14,338 nucleotides of DNA from an uncultured bacterium (GTDB lineage Bacteria > Bdellovibrionota_C > UBA2361 > SZUA-149 > CALKYB01), in assembly GCA_938003565.1 (NCBI GenBank), contig CALKYB010000362.1, positions 1-14,338 on the forward strand. Reading direction: 5' to 3'. The position numbers and the translations under genes are program-made. The notes beneath the pieces are model-generated. The model did no database searches, was not told the DNA's origin, and was given only the letters and a program-made list of their open reading frames with translations. Shown here piece after piece: positions 6,279 through 14,063 of the stretch (position 1 is its first letter; each line of letters starts with the position of its first letter).

Positions 6279-6746
6279 ATGGGAAACATAATCGGAAACA
6301 ATAAATCAAAAGCAGGTGCCAAGTCTGTCGGTTTTTGGATTGGGTTGTTTTTAATGCTTGTTTCAATTCTTGGACTTTCTAGTATCGGAAACGTTGCTCT
6401 TAACTTAGTAAAGGATCCAACTCCAATAGCACAATTTGCGGAAAAAGTTAACCTCAGTGTCAACTCTAGGCAATTTGATAGCTGGATCAAGAAAGGATCA
6501 AACTACGTCCTCGAATTAGCCGGACAAAAGAAAGGTAAAAATACCAAAGCCTCTCCTGAAACAAAAGTTGAGAATGGGGAAGCTTCCTCAGAAGTAGTTG
6601 AAGACTATCCGGAGGTCCCCACGAATCAATACAACTACACCGGCTCCTCTTTCATCATAAGCTGCTTAATGATCCTAGCCTTACTTAAATTTGCTGCATC
6701 AATTTGTCTGAGAATTTTTACAGAATCAATAGCAATGATTCGATAA
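6279..6746 (+). CDS. Hypothetical two-transmembrane protein
   Basis: A 155-residue protein I do not recognise. It has a positively charged N-terminus (K9, K11, K15), a first hydrophobic helix at about 17-39 (GFWIGLFLMLVSILGLSSIG), a hydrophilic middle of about 80 residues with Lys-rich (84-90) and Glu-rich (98-112) parts, and a second helix at about 123-145. This predicts an inner-membrane protein with a soluble loop and both ends on the same side. I start it at ATG 6279 rather than the adjacent TTG at 6276, because AGG at 6268-6270 is then eight bases away. It stands alone between the pdh cluster and the TadE/TadG-like gene, each more than 200 bp away, so context gives no function. Confidence 0.7.
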   Translation: MGNIIGNNKSKAGAKSVGFWIGLFLMLVSILGLSSIGNVALNLVKDPTPIAQFAEKVNLSVNSRQFDSWIKKGSNYVLELAGQKKGKNTKASPETKVENGEASSEVVEDYPEVPTNQYNYTGSSFIISCLMILALLKFAASICLRIFTESIAMIR

Positions 6747-6836
6747 GTTTGAACCGCTCTTCATGTTAAAAAATAAAAGCTATGCTCACCCTCGGGCAAT
6801 CGAAACTCGTCCTCAAGAAGAATATACCCCGCCCAC

Positions 6837-6906
6837 TATAAACTTCGGTATTTATAATTAATTATCACCCCGGGGGTATAGCGATGCGCTAGCATAGCTA
6901 ACCCCC
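6837..6906. repeat. Cluster of three inverted repeats upstream of the TadE/TadG-like gene
   Basis: Three adjacent symmetric elements fill this stretch. TATAAA/TTTATA (6837-6842 and 6851-6856) has an 8-nt loop. ATAATTAATTAT (6854-6865) is a perfect palindrome. A long hairpin at 6872-6906 has arms GGGGGT-a-TAGC-g-ATGC and GCAT-a-GCTA-ACCCCC around a GCTA loop: 14 pairs with one bulge and one mismatch. No T-run follows the long hairpin, so it is not an ordinary terminator. It lies about 140 bp before the next start codon. It may be a regulatory RNA structure, an operator or a palindromic repeat unit. The rest of 6747-7048 shows nothing I can name. Confidence 0.6.
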
Positions 6907-7048
6907 TAAAATTACTGATCTCGATATTTAGAAATTAAATCTTTATTTCAGTTCAAACCTAGATTAAGGGCTTTTATATGTTTAGACTAATCCATAAAGC
7001 TTCATAACTACGTAGTCGGCAAATTAACTCTAGAGTTGGAGAAAAGAG

Positions 7049-9835
7049 ATGAAAGTTTTTACAATCTTAGCTCGAGCCATTTTACCTTTTACAAATTGCT
7101 ACCCCTTCCTTTGTTCTGACTCTCAAAAATGCTCCCACAACAGGGGAGCAAGCTCCATAGCTCTGGTATTTTCCTCTTTGGCCGGATTTGTCTTTCTGAT
7201 GCTTCTCATAGATCTCGCAAACTACGTTAGAGTAAACGGAGCAATACAAGACTCCTTGGCAACAGCTATGCGTTGTATCGTCCCTTCAGAGGGAGCTTGT
7301 CTCAATCCAGACTCCGCTGCTTCTGGACAACAAGTATCCGACTGGTACGGATTCCCTGCAAGACCAACTACCGCTATTTCCTATGCACAAGAAGTTAGCT
7401 ATGCACCAACAATCAATGAAACTAGTTGGAGGGCCAATGTTGCAAGCTACAATGTCCCTGAATTTGAAGTCTCGGCGGCTTGGAACCAATACGATATTCC
7501 GGTAAGTCGATTTGTTGCTCGACTAAATTCCTGGTCCGACACATGGGCTCCAGTTAATAGGGTTTGGTTTGTTTATGGAGAAGATGGAGAAGTCTTATCC
7601 GATGGCAAGTTCAGCCACAGACTGACCGGCCCTTTGATGAATTTGCCTCACTTTATTGGTCGCGGGAAACATTACTCAACGGCTGGATCAGTCCAAGCCC
7701 ATGAGAACAAACCAGGGCCTTTTACCACCGAAAGCTGGTGTCCCCCTGGTGTCCACACCACCACATTCCAAGACTTTAATGCCAATGGAAAACCGGACGA
7801 TCTTGATACCTACCTTAGAAAAAAGGAGGATCAAAACGTTACTGTTCTTTCAAGTTGTGAAATTGAAAAAGATAATCACGAATGGGTAACTCTTAGTAAT
7901 TGTGATTGGGAAGGAAAAGAAACCAACGACCCACACTCCACCTTTGGCACAAACGAAAGCGTGCATTATAATGGACGAACCGCCACTCCCTATGGTTTCG
8001 AAGAAGCTCACCGGGGAGAATTTAAAACATTCCGCACTGAAGGAATTCCTTACGACTTACAAGTTGTTCCAGACAACCATCTACTCCCCCATAACATCAC
8101 CACAGAGGCACAATATTTAGTCGTAGAAGTTGTAGGATGTGCTGACGGGGTGCTAGATTACCTCAACACCAAAGCTCTTTCCATGGAAGATATATCTAAT
8201 TTGTTTCAAATTTCTGATTCGGGACCAAAAATGAATCAAGATTGGAGGGAGTCATTGGTTCAGTCTGGGCATCTACCTCCAGGAAGCGAAACTATTGTTC
8301 CAACCGGCTCGATACTAGATGCTAGCCAAAACCCGAATGCAGGGTTAATTTCTACGGCGGCTTGGACTTACCTACAAATGGACCTAGAAGACACTAAAGG
8401 GAATAAATTAAGTATAAGCCGCGGCATTTGTGAACCCAACTGGGTCGAAGTAACGCCAGAGCTAGCGAATAACAAGCTATTTTCTGAGTTATTCGACAAG
8501 AGCTATACTGAAAGAACCGCAGCAGGCAGAAAGTTCACTGGCCTACCTAAGCCTCTAAGAGTAAACTACACCGATCTAAGTTGCTCCACTAAAGTTGAGA
8601 ATCCAGTCACACATACCTGTGAGAAAAGCCAAATTGGTTGTGAAGAAACAACAATGGCGGATTCCTGCCCTAACTTAGAGAAATCCTTTTTAGAGCTCTC
8701 AGATACAGTAGATGTCGCCAAAATCAATACCTCATCTCAAACAGGCCTAGGATCGAGTTTTCTGGACAAATTTGCTGATAAGCTTATTCCCAAAGATACC
8801 ATAATAGAAGAGGATCCAAGAAAATTTGGCGAGCTTCTTTTTGAAAAAACTATTCTAGAGAATGTCCAAGCCCTAGAAACACTAGGCTGCAAAGAGTCGA
8901 CCCCAGCTGAGAGTTTAGAATTAGTGTTGCGAGGTGACGGACTCTCTGGATGCCTAGAAAACCAGGAGGCTACACTTCAAGAAGTTCCCTCCGAAGAGAA
9001 GTGGCAAACGGCACTGAAACAAAATTATCCGAACATATTCGGATCAATCCCAAAAATAGGAGAATCAGCCTCAATCCAAACAAACCCTCGGCAGCTAGAA
9101 GTTAAGGATCCTAGAGCTATACCACAGGGTCTTAGAGGAGCCCCTCTCGTTGCGCAGACCAATTCAACTCCCAGTTGCCTTGAGAGGAGTGAATGTCAAA
9201 ATCCCAACTCCTTTTTAACTGAGAAAGAACAGCTTCAAGCGCTTATCGCTAAACAATACGGTTCATCCTATCAAAACTGCAGCTTGACAGACCTGGGCAA
9301 AACAGATTCTGGAGTTCTACATTTAGTTGAGAACCCACAATCTGTAGACGCATGTGTTCCTCTACTAACAAATTGTGTAGACCCAACCTCCGATCCCAGC
9401 TCCACTCCAACCCTAATCGCCAGAGCTGCCAGTCAACCGAGCTCCTGTGATAGTGAATCTAGTGAAAGCACCTCATTTATCGGTTGTTATGCAGTACCTG
9501 TTTCAGAAACCTTTTCAGAAGAAGAAAGCTCTGATACCAATTTAAACATTGAACTGGCAAAAGACATCGGCTTTACAACTCTAAAGAAAATCGTGAACAA
9601 CGCCACAAACGACAGCTCTGGATGTTCGTCAAAAATTGACTGCGGATCTATCGCCCTAGAAGTTTCCTCATCTGGGCAAGCAACCGGATCTATCACCTAC
9701 AACATGAAATTAGGACCGGTTATGACTGCAATCCTTGGGCAAAATTTTCTTTCCCTGTCCCACAGCAAGTCTGAAACATTGGAAATAGTGAGACAAGGAA
9801 GAATGCTAAATGTCGCGACCAACAGTGGTTCCTAG
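7049..9835 (+). CDS. Large TadE/TadG-like surface or pilus-associated protein
   Basis: A 928-residue protein anchored by one N-terminal helix. After a 33-residue lead with three cysteines comes RGASSIALVFSS and a hydrophobic stretch (about 35-56), then a polar NYVRVNGAIQDSLATAMRC segment. This is the pattern of TadE/TadG-type pseudopilins and Flp-pilus assembly proteins. The C-terminal GSITYNMKLGPVMTAIL region, followed by a short strand-like end, also resembles the TadE/TadG C-terminal domain. Between them are about 700 residues without a domain I recognise. They include an EF-hand-like loop (D242, N244, N246, G247, D250, D253) and about 25 cysteines across the whole protein, many in short pairs such as CSSKIDC. 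Disulphide-bonded export is likely. It is much longer than ordinary TadE (150-250) or TadG (400-600). GGAG at 7038-7041 is a good ribosome binding site. No other tad/flp genes are nearby. Confidence 0.62.
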   Translation: MKVFTILARAILPFTNCYPFLCSDSQKCSHNRGASSIALVFSSLAGFVFLMLLIDLANYVRVNGAIQDSLATAMRCIVPSEGACLNPDSAASGQQVSDWYGFPARPTTAISYAQEVSYAPTINETSWRANVASYNVPEFEVSAAWNQYDIPVSRFVARLNSWSDTWAPVNRVWFVYGEDGEVLSDGKFSHRLTGPLMNLPHFIGRGKHYSTAGSVQAHENKPGPFTTESWCPPGVHTTTFQDFNANGKPDDLDTYLRKKEDQNVTVLSSCEIEKDNHEWVTLSNCDWEGKETNDPHSTFGTNESVHYNGRTATPYGFEEAHRGEFKTFRTEGIPYDLQVVPDNHLLPHNITTEAQYLVVEVVGCADGVLDYLNTKALSMEDISNLFQISDSGPKMNQDWRESLVQSGHLPPGSETIVPTGSILDASQNPNAGLISTAAWTYLQMDLEDTKGNKLSISRGICEPNWVEVTPELANNKLFSELFDKSYTERTAAGRKFTGLPKPLRVNYTDLSCSTKVENPVTHTCEKSQIGCEETTMADSCPNLEKSFLELSDTVDVAKINTSSQTGLGSSFLDKFADKLIPKDTIIEEDPRKFGELLFEKTILENVQALETLGCKESTPAESLELVLRGDGLSGCLENQEATLQEVPSEEKWQTALKQNYPNIFGSIPKIGESASIQTNPRQLEVKDPRAIPQGLRGAPLVAQTNSTPSCLERSECQNPNSFLTEKEQLQALIAKQYGSSYQNCSLTDLGKTDSGVLHLVENPQSVDACVPLLTNCVDPTSDPSSTPTLIARAASQPSSCDSESSESTSFIGCYAVPVSETFSEEESSDTNLNIELAKDIGFTTLKKIVNNATNDSSGCSSKIDCGSIALEVSSSGQATGSITYNMKLGPVMTAILGQNFLSLSHSKSETLEIVRQGRMLNVATNSGS

Positions 9836-10084
9836 ACTATTTTGACTCGACCCAGGGTAAACCCACATTGCATGATATAAGATTTGCAACATAACCATCC
9901 CATGATATCCGCCCTGGCGAACATATAGAACCCGATTTTAGCGAGCTAAATGAGTTCCTAAAAGATGTGCCGTTTTGTCCAGATTGGCCAAAAACGGATA
10001 TTTGGGATGGCTTCTAGCCACACCGTTGAATACAGGCTATAGAGGCCTAGTCGCTTTTATTTCTTAGCCCCTTGCCCATCATCC
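9836..10084 (+). other. Intergenic region between the TadE/TadG-like and GT87 genes
   Basis: This 249-bp stretch has no gene I can support. An open frame of 38 codons (9901-10014, stop TAG 10015-10017) has no ATG, GTG or TTG near its beginning, so it could at most be a relic. A 28-bp hairpin (CCGTTTT at 9970-9976 pairing with AAAACGG at 9991-9997, plus inner pairs) lies inside it. No terminator with a T-run is evident. Confidence 0.4.
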
Positions 10085-11332
10085 ATGGACTCCACTGACA
10101 ACACCGCAGAGATTTCTGTCTTTACAATCCTAGAGTGCTTTTTGCTCTCCAGTATTCTAACTTTAATCATAACCTCAGGCGCATATGAGTATGGCTCCTT
10201 TGGAACCGTCGACTTTATAGAGTACTGGAGCGCTGGACAACTTTGGTTGCAAGGAGCAAACCCCTACGACTTCAATGCGATGGCTCAACTTCAAAACGAT
10301 GTTGGCCTACAAGACGAGAATGCAATTATGATGTGGAACCCACCTTGGACTTTGGTGTTTATGGCTCCTTTGCTTTTCCTTAATTTTCTCGACGCAGCAA
10401 AACTATGGATTGCCATAAACTTAGTGCTAATTTATTGCTCAGCTCTAATGCTTTGCAAAGCGCTAGATTACAAATTCAAAAACGGTCTGATCATTCCTTT
10501 CGCCACTTTGCTATTTTTTTACCCAATTCTTAGCTGTTTGAAGTGGGGACAAATCGGTATTTTTCTAATGTTTGGAATTTCAGCCTTACTATACTCACTA
10601 AGATATCAACAATTTTTCCGTGCAGGCCTATGCCTTTGCATTCTTAGCCTTAAGCCTCATTTATTTCTAATTCTAGCACTAGCACTAGGGTTGGAAGTCA
10701 TCCTCAGAAAAAGATACCTAATCATCCTAGGCTTCCTAACTGGAATATCTGTCTTAGCCCTGACTAGCTACGCGGTTTCTCCAATAGGAGTACACACTTG
10801 GGTTGCATCCCTATTTCCTAGCACTTCAAGTGGACACGGAATTGAAGTAACTTCGTGGAAAGTCGCCACCCTTCCTGGAATAATACGGATTTTCTGCGAG
10901 AATAATCAACTTGCACAATCTAGAGAATTATCTTGGTTGGCAACTCTGTTGGGAACACTTTTCTATTTCGGCTATCGCATAAAGAATAGCTCTGAGCCTC
11001 GCTGGGAAATCCACCTTATTCCAATTCTATGCCTTTCTTTCTTTATAGCCCCCCATGGTTGGCCCTACGACTTTTCTTCCCTAGCTCTAGGTCAGCTAGT
11101 TGTTTTAATTCTAGCACTAAAAAGCAAAGTGTTAACTCCATCATTAGTCTCAAAAATGGGAAGTTTGTTTGCAGTAAGCCTAGCCTGCCTTTTGCTTTTA
11201 AACTTTGGAATTAAGAGCCAACACCAATACTTCCTTTTTCCTGTGATTTTTTTGATTGTCTATCTTGCGGTAATTAAGAATATTGAAATCCACCTATCCC
11301 CTAAATTTGCTTCAAATGACAAGTTTCTGTAG
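10085..11332 (+). CDS. GT87 (DUF2029) family polyprenyl-phosphate-dependent membrane glycosyltransferase
   Basis: A 415-residue multi-pass protein with about ten hydrophobic helices. It carries the GT87/DUF2029 signature: a short N-terminal helix, then an extracytoplasmic loop with VDFIEYWSAG (42-51; D43, Y47, W48), LQGANPYD (55-62) and MWNPPWTL (83-90). Later come KWGQIG (153-158), a KPH motif at the end of a helix (190-192) and a HGWPYD loop (324-329). GT-C enzymes of this family, such as mycobacterial PimE, transfer a sugar, often mannose, from a lipid-phosphate donor on the outer face of the inner membrane. D43 is a reasonable candidate catalytic base, by analogy with other GT-C enzymes. 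The acceptor is unknown. No Shine-Dalgarno is seen before the ATG. The Lys/Pro-rich exported protein starts 72 bp later and the TadE/TadG-like gene precedes it. A role in surface glycosylation is possible but not demonstrated. Confidence 0.85.
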   Translation: MDSTDNTAEISVFTILECFLLSSILTLIITSGAYEYGSFGTVDFIEYWSAGQLWLQGANPYDFNAMAQLQNDVGLQDENAIMMWNPPWTLVFMAPLLFLNFLDAAKLWIAINLVLIYCSALMLCKALDYKFKNGLIIPFATLLFFYPILSCLKWGQIGIFLMFGISALLYSLRYQQFFRAGLCLCILSLKPHLFLILALALGLEVILRKRYLIILGFLTGISVLALTSYAVSPIGVHTWVASLFPSTSSGHGIEVTSWKVATLPGIIRIFCENNQLAQSRELSWLATLLGTLFYFGYRIKNSSEPRWEIHLIPILCLSFFIAPHGWPYDFSSLALGQLVVLILALKSKVLTPSLVSKMGSLFAVSLACLLLLNFGIKSQHQYFLFPVIFLIVYLAVIKNIEIHLSPKFASNDKFL

Positions 11333-11339
11333 AACATCC

Positions 11340-11361
11340 AAGCTGTTAGCTTCACTTTTTT
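11340..11361 (+). terminator. Short hairpin with T-run after the GT87 gene
   Basis: AAGCT/AGCTT (3-nt loop GTT) is followed three bases later by six Ts. The stem is only 5 bp, so it may be a weak terminator or attenuate read-through into the Lys/Pro-rich gene. Confidence 0.35.
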
Positions 11362-11404
11362 AGTAGATACAGCCCTTAGCCCCATCAGTTGAGATTAAAT
11401 AAAA

Positions 11405-12391
11405 ATGAGAGAATACAATCAAAAAGGATTCCGAAGCATCGCCTTGAAATCCTTTAATCAAAACTCACCAAAAGGAATAGAATTCTTTATTTTCACACTT
11501 CTCTCAATTTCAACACTTTTTTACCTAGCTTTGCCAACTCAGTGCCTAGCTCAAAATCCAAGCTATAAAAATCCGCTATCAAAAAAGCCCCAAAGCGAAA
11601 TAGTTAAGATAATCCAAGCCAAGTGCCCAACATATAAGGTAGCGGATAAAGCCTGTCCTAGCCGTTGTGTAAATTCAGAGTTGCTCGAGTTAATGGCAGA
11701 GACTCCCAGAAGAATAACTTCTGGCCAGTTCCTCTCCCTAATGGATGATTGTTCTAAGTATAGTCCAAAACAGATTCTCGTTGAAAAGAAAGTCACTCCG
11801 AAAATCGCAAAAACAACAAAACCTTCTTCTCTCAGTTCGGCAAAAAAAACCACCGACTTAAAAACCTCGGCTGTGAAGCCAACAGTAATTGCCACCCCAA
11901 CAAGCAAACCCAAGGTTGTTACCCAAGTTTTAAAATCTACACCAAAAGCCAAAGCCATTGTAAAATCAAAGCCTAGAAAAACTATACCTAAGACTAAGCC
12001 GTCAAGAATTATAACGCGAACGAAAACTCCAAAGCCCAAACTTAGGGCAAAACCAAAGGTGGCTAGTAAAAAGAAGGTCCAAGAAAAACTAGTGAAGAAG
12101 CCTGTAATAAGTCCTACTCCTAGTCTTCCGAAAAAGCGCCCTCAAAAATCTAATCAAACTAGTTGGGCTCCTGATGTCACTAGTGTCAAGAAAGTAGACT
12201 GTTCTAAAGGCTCCGAATATCAAAGGGCTCTTAAAGTTTCTAAAATAAAACAGGAAGAATATCGTCAGATTAAGGACAGAAAAGGCTTTAACATTGAAAG
12301 TAAATTTTCAAAACGCCTTGAAGCCAAACTTAAAACTCTGCAACAGTCTTGCACGACACCTATTAAGAGAAAGAAAAGAAAATACCAGTAG
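11405..12391 (+). CDS. Exported, highly basic Lys/Pro/Thr-rich protein of unknown function
   Basis: A 328-residue protein with a long charged n-region (1-25), a hydrophobic core (about 27-43) and a likely cleavage near QCLAQN (46-51), so it is exported or membrane-anchored. A small globular-looking part with C74, C84, C88 and C116 follows (about 60-120). Residues 128-250 are low complexity, dominated by Lys, Pro, Thr and Ser with short KPK, TPK and KSKP units, resembling histone H1-like or AlgP-like tails or a wall-spanning linker. The C-terminal 75 residues are charged and helical with two more cysteines (in VDCSKG and QQSCTT), ending in KRKKRKYQ. The net charge is extremely positive, suggesting binding to DNA, LPS, teichoic-like polymers or peptidoglycan. 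I do not recognise a family. Six cysteines outside the tail suggest disulphides. There is no clear Shine-Dalgarno. Confidence 0.7.
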   Translation: MREYNQKGFRSIALKSFNQNSPKGIEFFIFTLLSISTLFYLALPTQCLAQNPSYKNPLSKKPQSEIVKIIQAKCPTYKVADKACPSRCVNSELLELMAETPRRITSGQFLSLMDDCSKYSPKQILVEKKVTPKIAKTTKPSSLSSAKKTTDLKTSAVKPTVIATPTSKPKVVTQVLKSTPKAKAIVKSKPRKTIPKTKPSRIITRTKTPKPKLRAKPKVASKKKVQEKLVKKPVISPTPSLPKKRPQKSNQTSWAPDVTSVKKVDCSKGSEYQRALKVSKIKQEEYRQIKDRKGFNIESKFSKRLEAKLKTLQQSCTTPIKRKKRKYQ

Positions 12392-12454
12392 CGCTAAGAT
12401 GGCCTGGCTTAAGCGAGGGTCATATTGAAACCCTTGAAGCAAAACTTTAATTAC

Positions 12455-12475
12455 CCTCTTATAGAGGTTTTGTTT
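12455..12475 (+). terminator. Terminator-like hairpin after the Lys/Pro-rich gene
   Basis: CCTCT/AGAGG with a TAT loop runs directly into TTTTGTTT, about 65 bp after the stop codon. CAAAAC upstream can extend the pairing with GTTTTG. This is a short but plausible intrinsic terminator. Confidence 0.42.
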
Positions 12476-12565
12476 GAGGTCCCAAATCCCACGCAGACGT
12501 GGTTAATAAATCATCAGACTATAATAGATCGCTCGAAAAATTTGATAATTTACGGCGAAAAAGGG

Positions 12566-12617
12566 GTTGATAATAATCTTATCAACAGAGAGAGTCACAC
12601 AGAGCCACCTATCCACA
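12566..12617 (+). promoter_or_regulatory. DnaA-box-like cluster with perfect 8-bp inverted repeat
   Basis: GTTGATAA (12566-12573) and TTATCAAC (12579-12586) are a perfect inverted repeat around TAATC. TTATCAACA (12579-12587) and CTATCCACA (12609-12617) each differ at one position from the DnaA box TTATNCACA, and the left arm read on the minus strand gives a weaker third copy. The region is AT-rich and non-coding and lies 140-190 bp upstream of the porin gene. It could be a DnaA-responsive promoter, part of an origin, or a site for an unrelated dimeric regulator. No dnaA, dnaN or parAB is in the window. Confidence 0.35.
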
Positions 12618-12645
12618 ACTTGGGATTTTATTAGGAAAGAATTTC

Positions 12646-12723
12646 ATGCTACGAGATGAACATCAGCGTTTTCAAAACTATCAAATCATCCTGATGGGTT
12701 TACTTCAATTTAATGACAGTTAG
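12646..12723 (+). CDS. Small ORF (25 codons), possible leader peptide of the porin gene
   Basis: An ATG is preceded by AGGAAAG (12633-12639) at six-base spacing, one of the best ribosome binding sites in the window. It opens a 25-residue frame (begins MLRDEHQRFQNYQ, ends FNDS) closed by TAG. The stop is 33 bp before the porin ATG. There is no run of a single amino acid that would mark a classic attenuator peptide. It may be a translated leader controlling the porin, or chance. Confidence 0.35.
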   Translation: MLRDEHQRFQNYQIILMGLLQFNDS

Positions 12724-12756
12724 TTATCCGAAATACTATCTACTAATAGGGTCCAA

Positions 12757-13965
12757 ATGAAAAAATTTTCCATAACAACTTCAGCCTTAGTTTTGCTTTC
12801 CTTAATAACACTAATTCCTTTTAATGCAGCATATTCTCAGGGAGGTTTCAGTAAAAAAGCCAGGCCCTTAAACTACAGTAGAATAGCTGAGCTGCAGAAG
12901 AGTGTAGCGGATTTAGAAAATGAATTGCTCGATTTAAAAGTTCAAAAGTCATCTAGAGTTGGAATATCAGCTTTTGACGCTATGAAATTTGATTTTGGTG
13001 GATTTATTTCCCAAACCTGGACCTTGAATCATGGTGGAGACTTCAGCTCAGAAAACAGTTTTGATCAAACTAACGTCGAGCTTCTACTCTCAGCTGACAT
13101 TACTGAAAAAGATAGATTCTTTTCAGCGCTTGGTTACCTTAGACAACATGATTTCGAAAATGAACATACTCTTGAAGATGTTGACCTAAGAGAGTTCGGC
13201 GGTAACAACAATCGAAATCCAGCTATCATAGCTTGGTGGAGACATGCCTTTAGCGACACCTTCGATGTAAAGGCCGGTAGATTTATTACTCCTTGGGGTA
13301 TTATAAATGTTGAGCATTTTCCACCGACACTAATGGAGCTGAATCAACCTAATTTTTTGAGGCCTTTTCCTGGCAATACCATTGTTCCTAACTTTTTGAA
13401 CGGGCTAGAGGCACACAAAAGTATCCCCACAGCTAACCTAGACATAAATGCCTATGTGGGTAATTTTTCTGGTTATACAGGGGAAGCTATTACTGGTGCT
13501 CGATTGGTTTGGAGTCCGCTTGGCGAAGAAGTCAAAATTGGCGCTTCCTATCAGAACGGAGTTAAGCAGTTCTCATCCTCCGACGAGCTAGGTGGTGAAA
13601 CTGATGATAGATACAATGCTTTCGGTGTTGATTTATTCTTGGATTACGACCGATACGGACTTAAAGCGGAATGGTTAACTAGCACTTTCGACGATGAAGG
13701 TGACGAGGAAGCTTTCTATGCCCAACCTTTCATTCGGGCTGGTGATTTTGTGTTCTTTTACAGATACGACTTCATTGACCTGGCTGGAAATGTTGATGCG
13801 GCTAGAGATGAAGTTGAGCATATTATCGGAGCTAACTACTTTGTTGATGAGAATGTCAGACTTCGTTTACAGTATACAGTCAATATGTATGAAGTTGATA
13901 CCGACTTTGATGGCGAGGACAGAGACTTTAACCAGCTTCAGGCTTCTGTCACAGCTTCGTTTTAA
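12757..13965 (+). CDS. Outer-membrane porin with N-terminal coiled coil
   Basis: A 402-residue beta-barrel protein. The signal peptide is residues 1-27 (KK, hydrophobic 8-22, AAYS before a Q). Residues 40-63 form a short heptad-like coiled coil (RIAELQKSVADLENELLDL), as in OprO/OprP-type and related trimeric porins. From about 66, alternating hydrophobic/polar strands with aromatic girdles and acidic loops continue to the C-terminal phenylalanine (F402), the usual signal for BAM-mediated insertion. GRFITPWGIINVEHFPP and LRPFPGNTIVPNFLNG form a long central loop, probably the pore constriction. AGGG at 12748-12751 gives a good ribosome binding site. A strong terminator ends the transcript. The following PstS-like gene hints at anion uptake, but the substrate is not evident from sequence. 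Acidic loop residues (for example FDDEGDEEAF and DTDFDGEDRD) might favour cations or bind calcium. Confidence 0.82.
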   Translation: MKKFSITTSALVLLSLITLIPFNAAYSQGGFSKKARPLNYSRIAELQKSVADLENELLDLKVQKSSRVGISAFDAMKFDFGGFISQTWTLNHGGDFSSENSFDQTNVELLLSADITEKDRFFSALGYLRQHDFENEHTLEDVDLREFGGNNNRNPAIIAWWRHAFSDTFDVKAGRFITPWGIINVEHFPPTLMELNQPNFLRPFPGNTIVPNFLNGLEAHKSIPTANLDINAYVGNFSGYTGEAITGARLVWSPLGEEVKIGASYQNGVKQFSSSDELGGETDDRYNAFGVDLFLDYDRYGLKAEWLTSTFDDEGDEEAFYAQPFIRAGDFVFFYRYDFIDLAGNVDAARDEVEHIIGANYFVDENVRLRLQYTVNMYEVDTDFDGEDRDFNQLQASVTASF

Positions 13966-14002
13966 TTGCCAGATTGCGGACTCCTAAAACGGGTCTATTT
14001 TG

Positions 14003-14037
14003 AGGAGCGAGGCAGAATTTTCTCGCTCCTGTTTTTT
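14003..14037 (+). terminator. Intrinsic terminator of the porin gene
   Basis: AGGAGCGAG (14003-14011) pairs perfectly with CTCGCTCCT (14022-14030) around a 10-nt loop and is followed by G then six Ts. It lies 37 bp after the porin stop. This is the clearest intrinsic terminator in the window. Confidence 0.92.
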
Positions 14038-14063
14038 ACTCTATTGTACCTCTAGGTGAAAAC

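Noticed and set aside
9901..10017. 38-codon open frame ending in PDWPKTDIWDGF
   Set aside because: There is no usable start codon and a stop lies just upstream. An open run of this length is not rare by chance, so I do not call a pseudogene.
12392..12415. Hairpin CGCTAAG/CTTAAGCG as the terminator of the Lys/Pro-rich gene
   Set aside because: The stem needs a bulge and is followed by AGGGTC with no T-run. The hairpin at 12455-12475 is a better candidate.
12425..12634. 69-codon rightward ORF starting with TTG between the Lys/Pro-rich gene and the porin
   Set aside because: It runs through a terminator-like hairpin and the DnaA-box-like cluster, and its product resembles nothing I know. An AGGG lies before the TTG, so it is not excluded outright, but the support is too thin.
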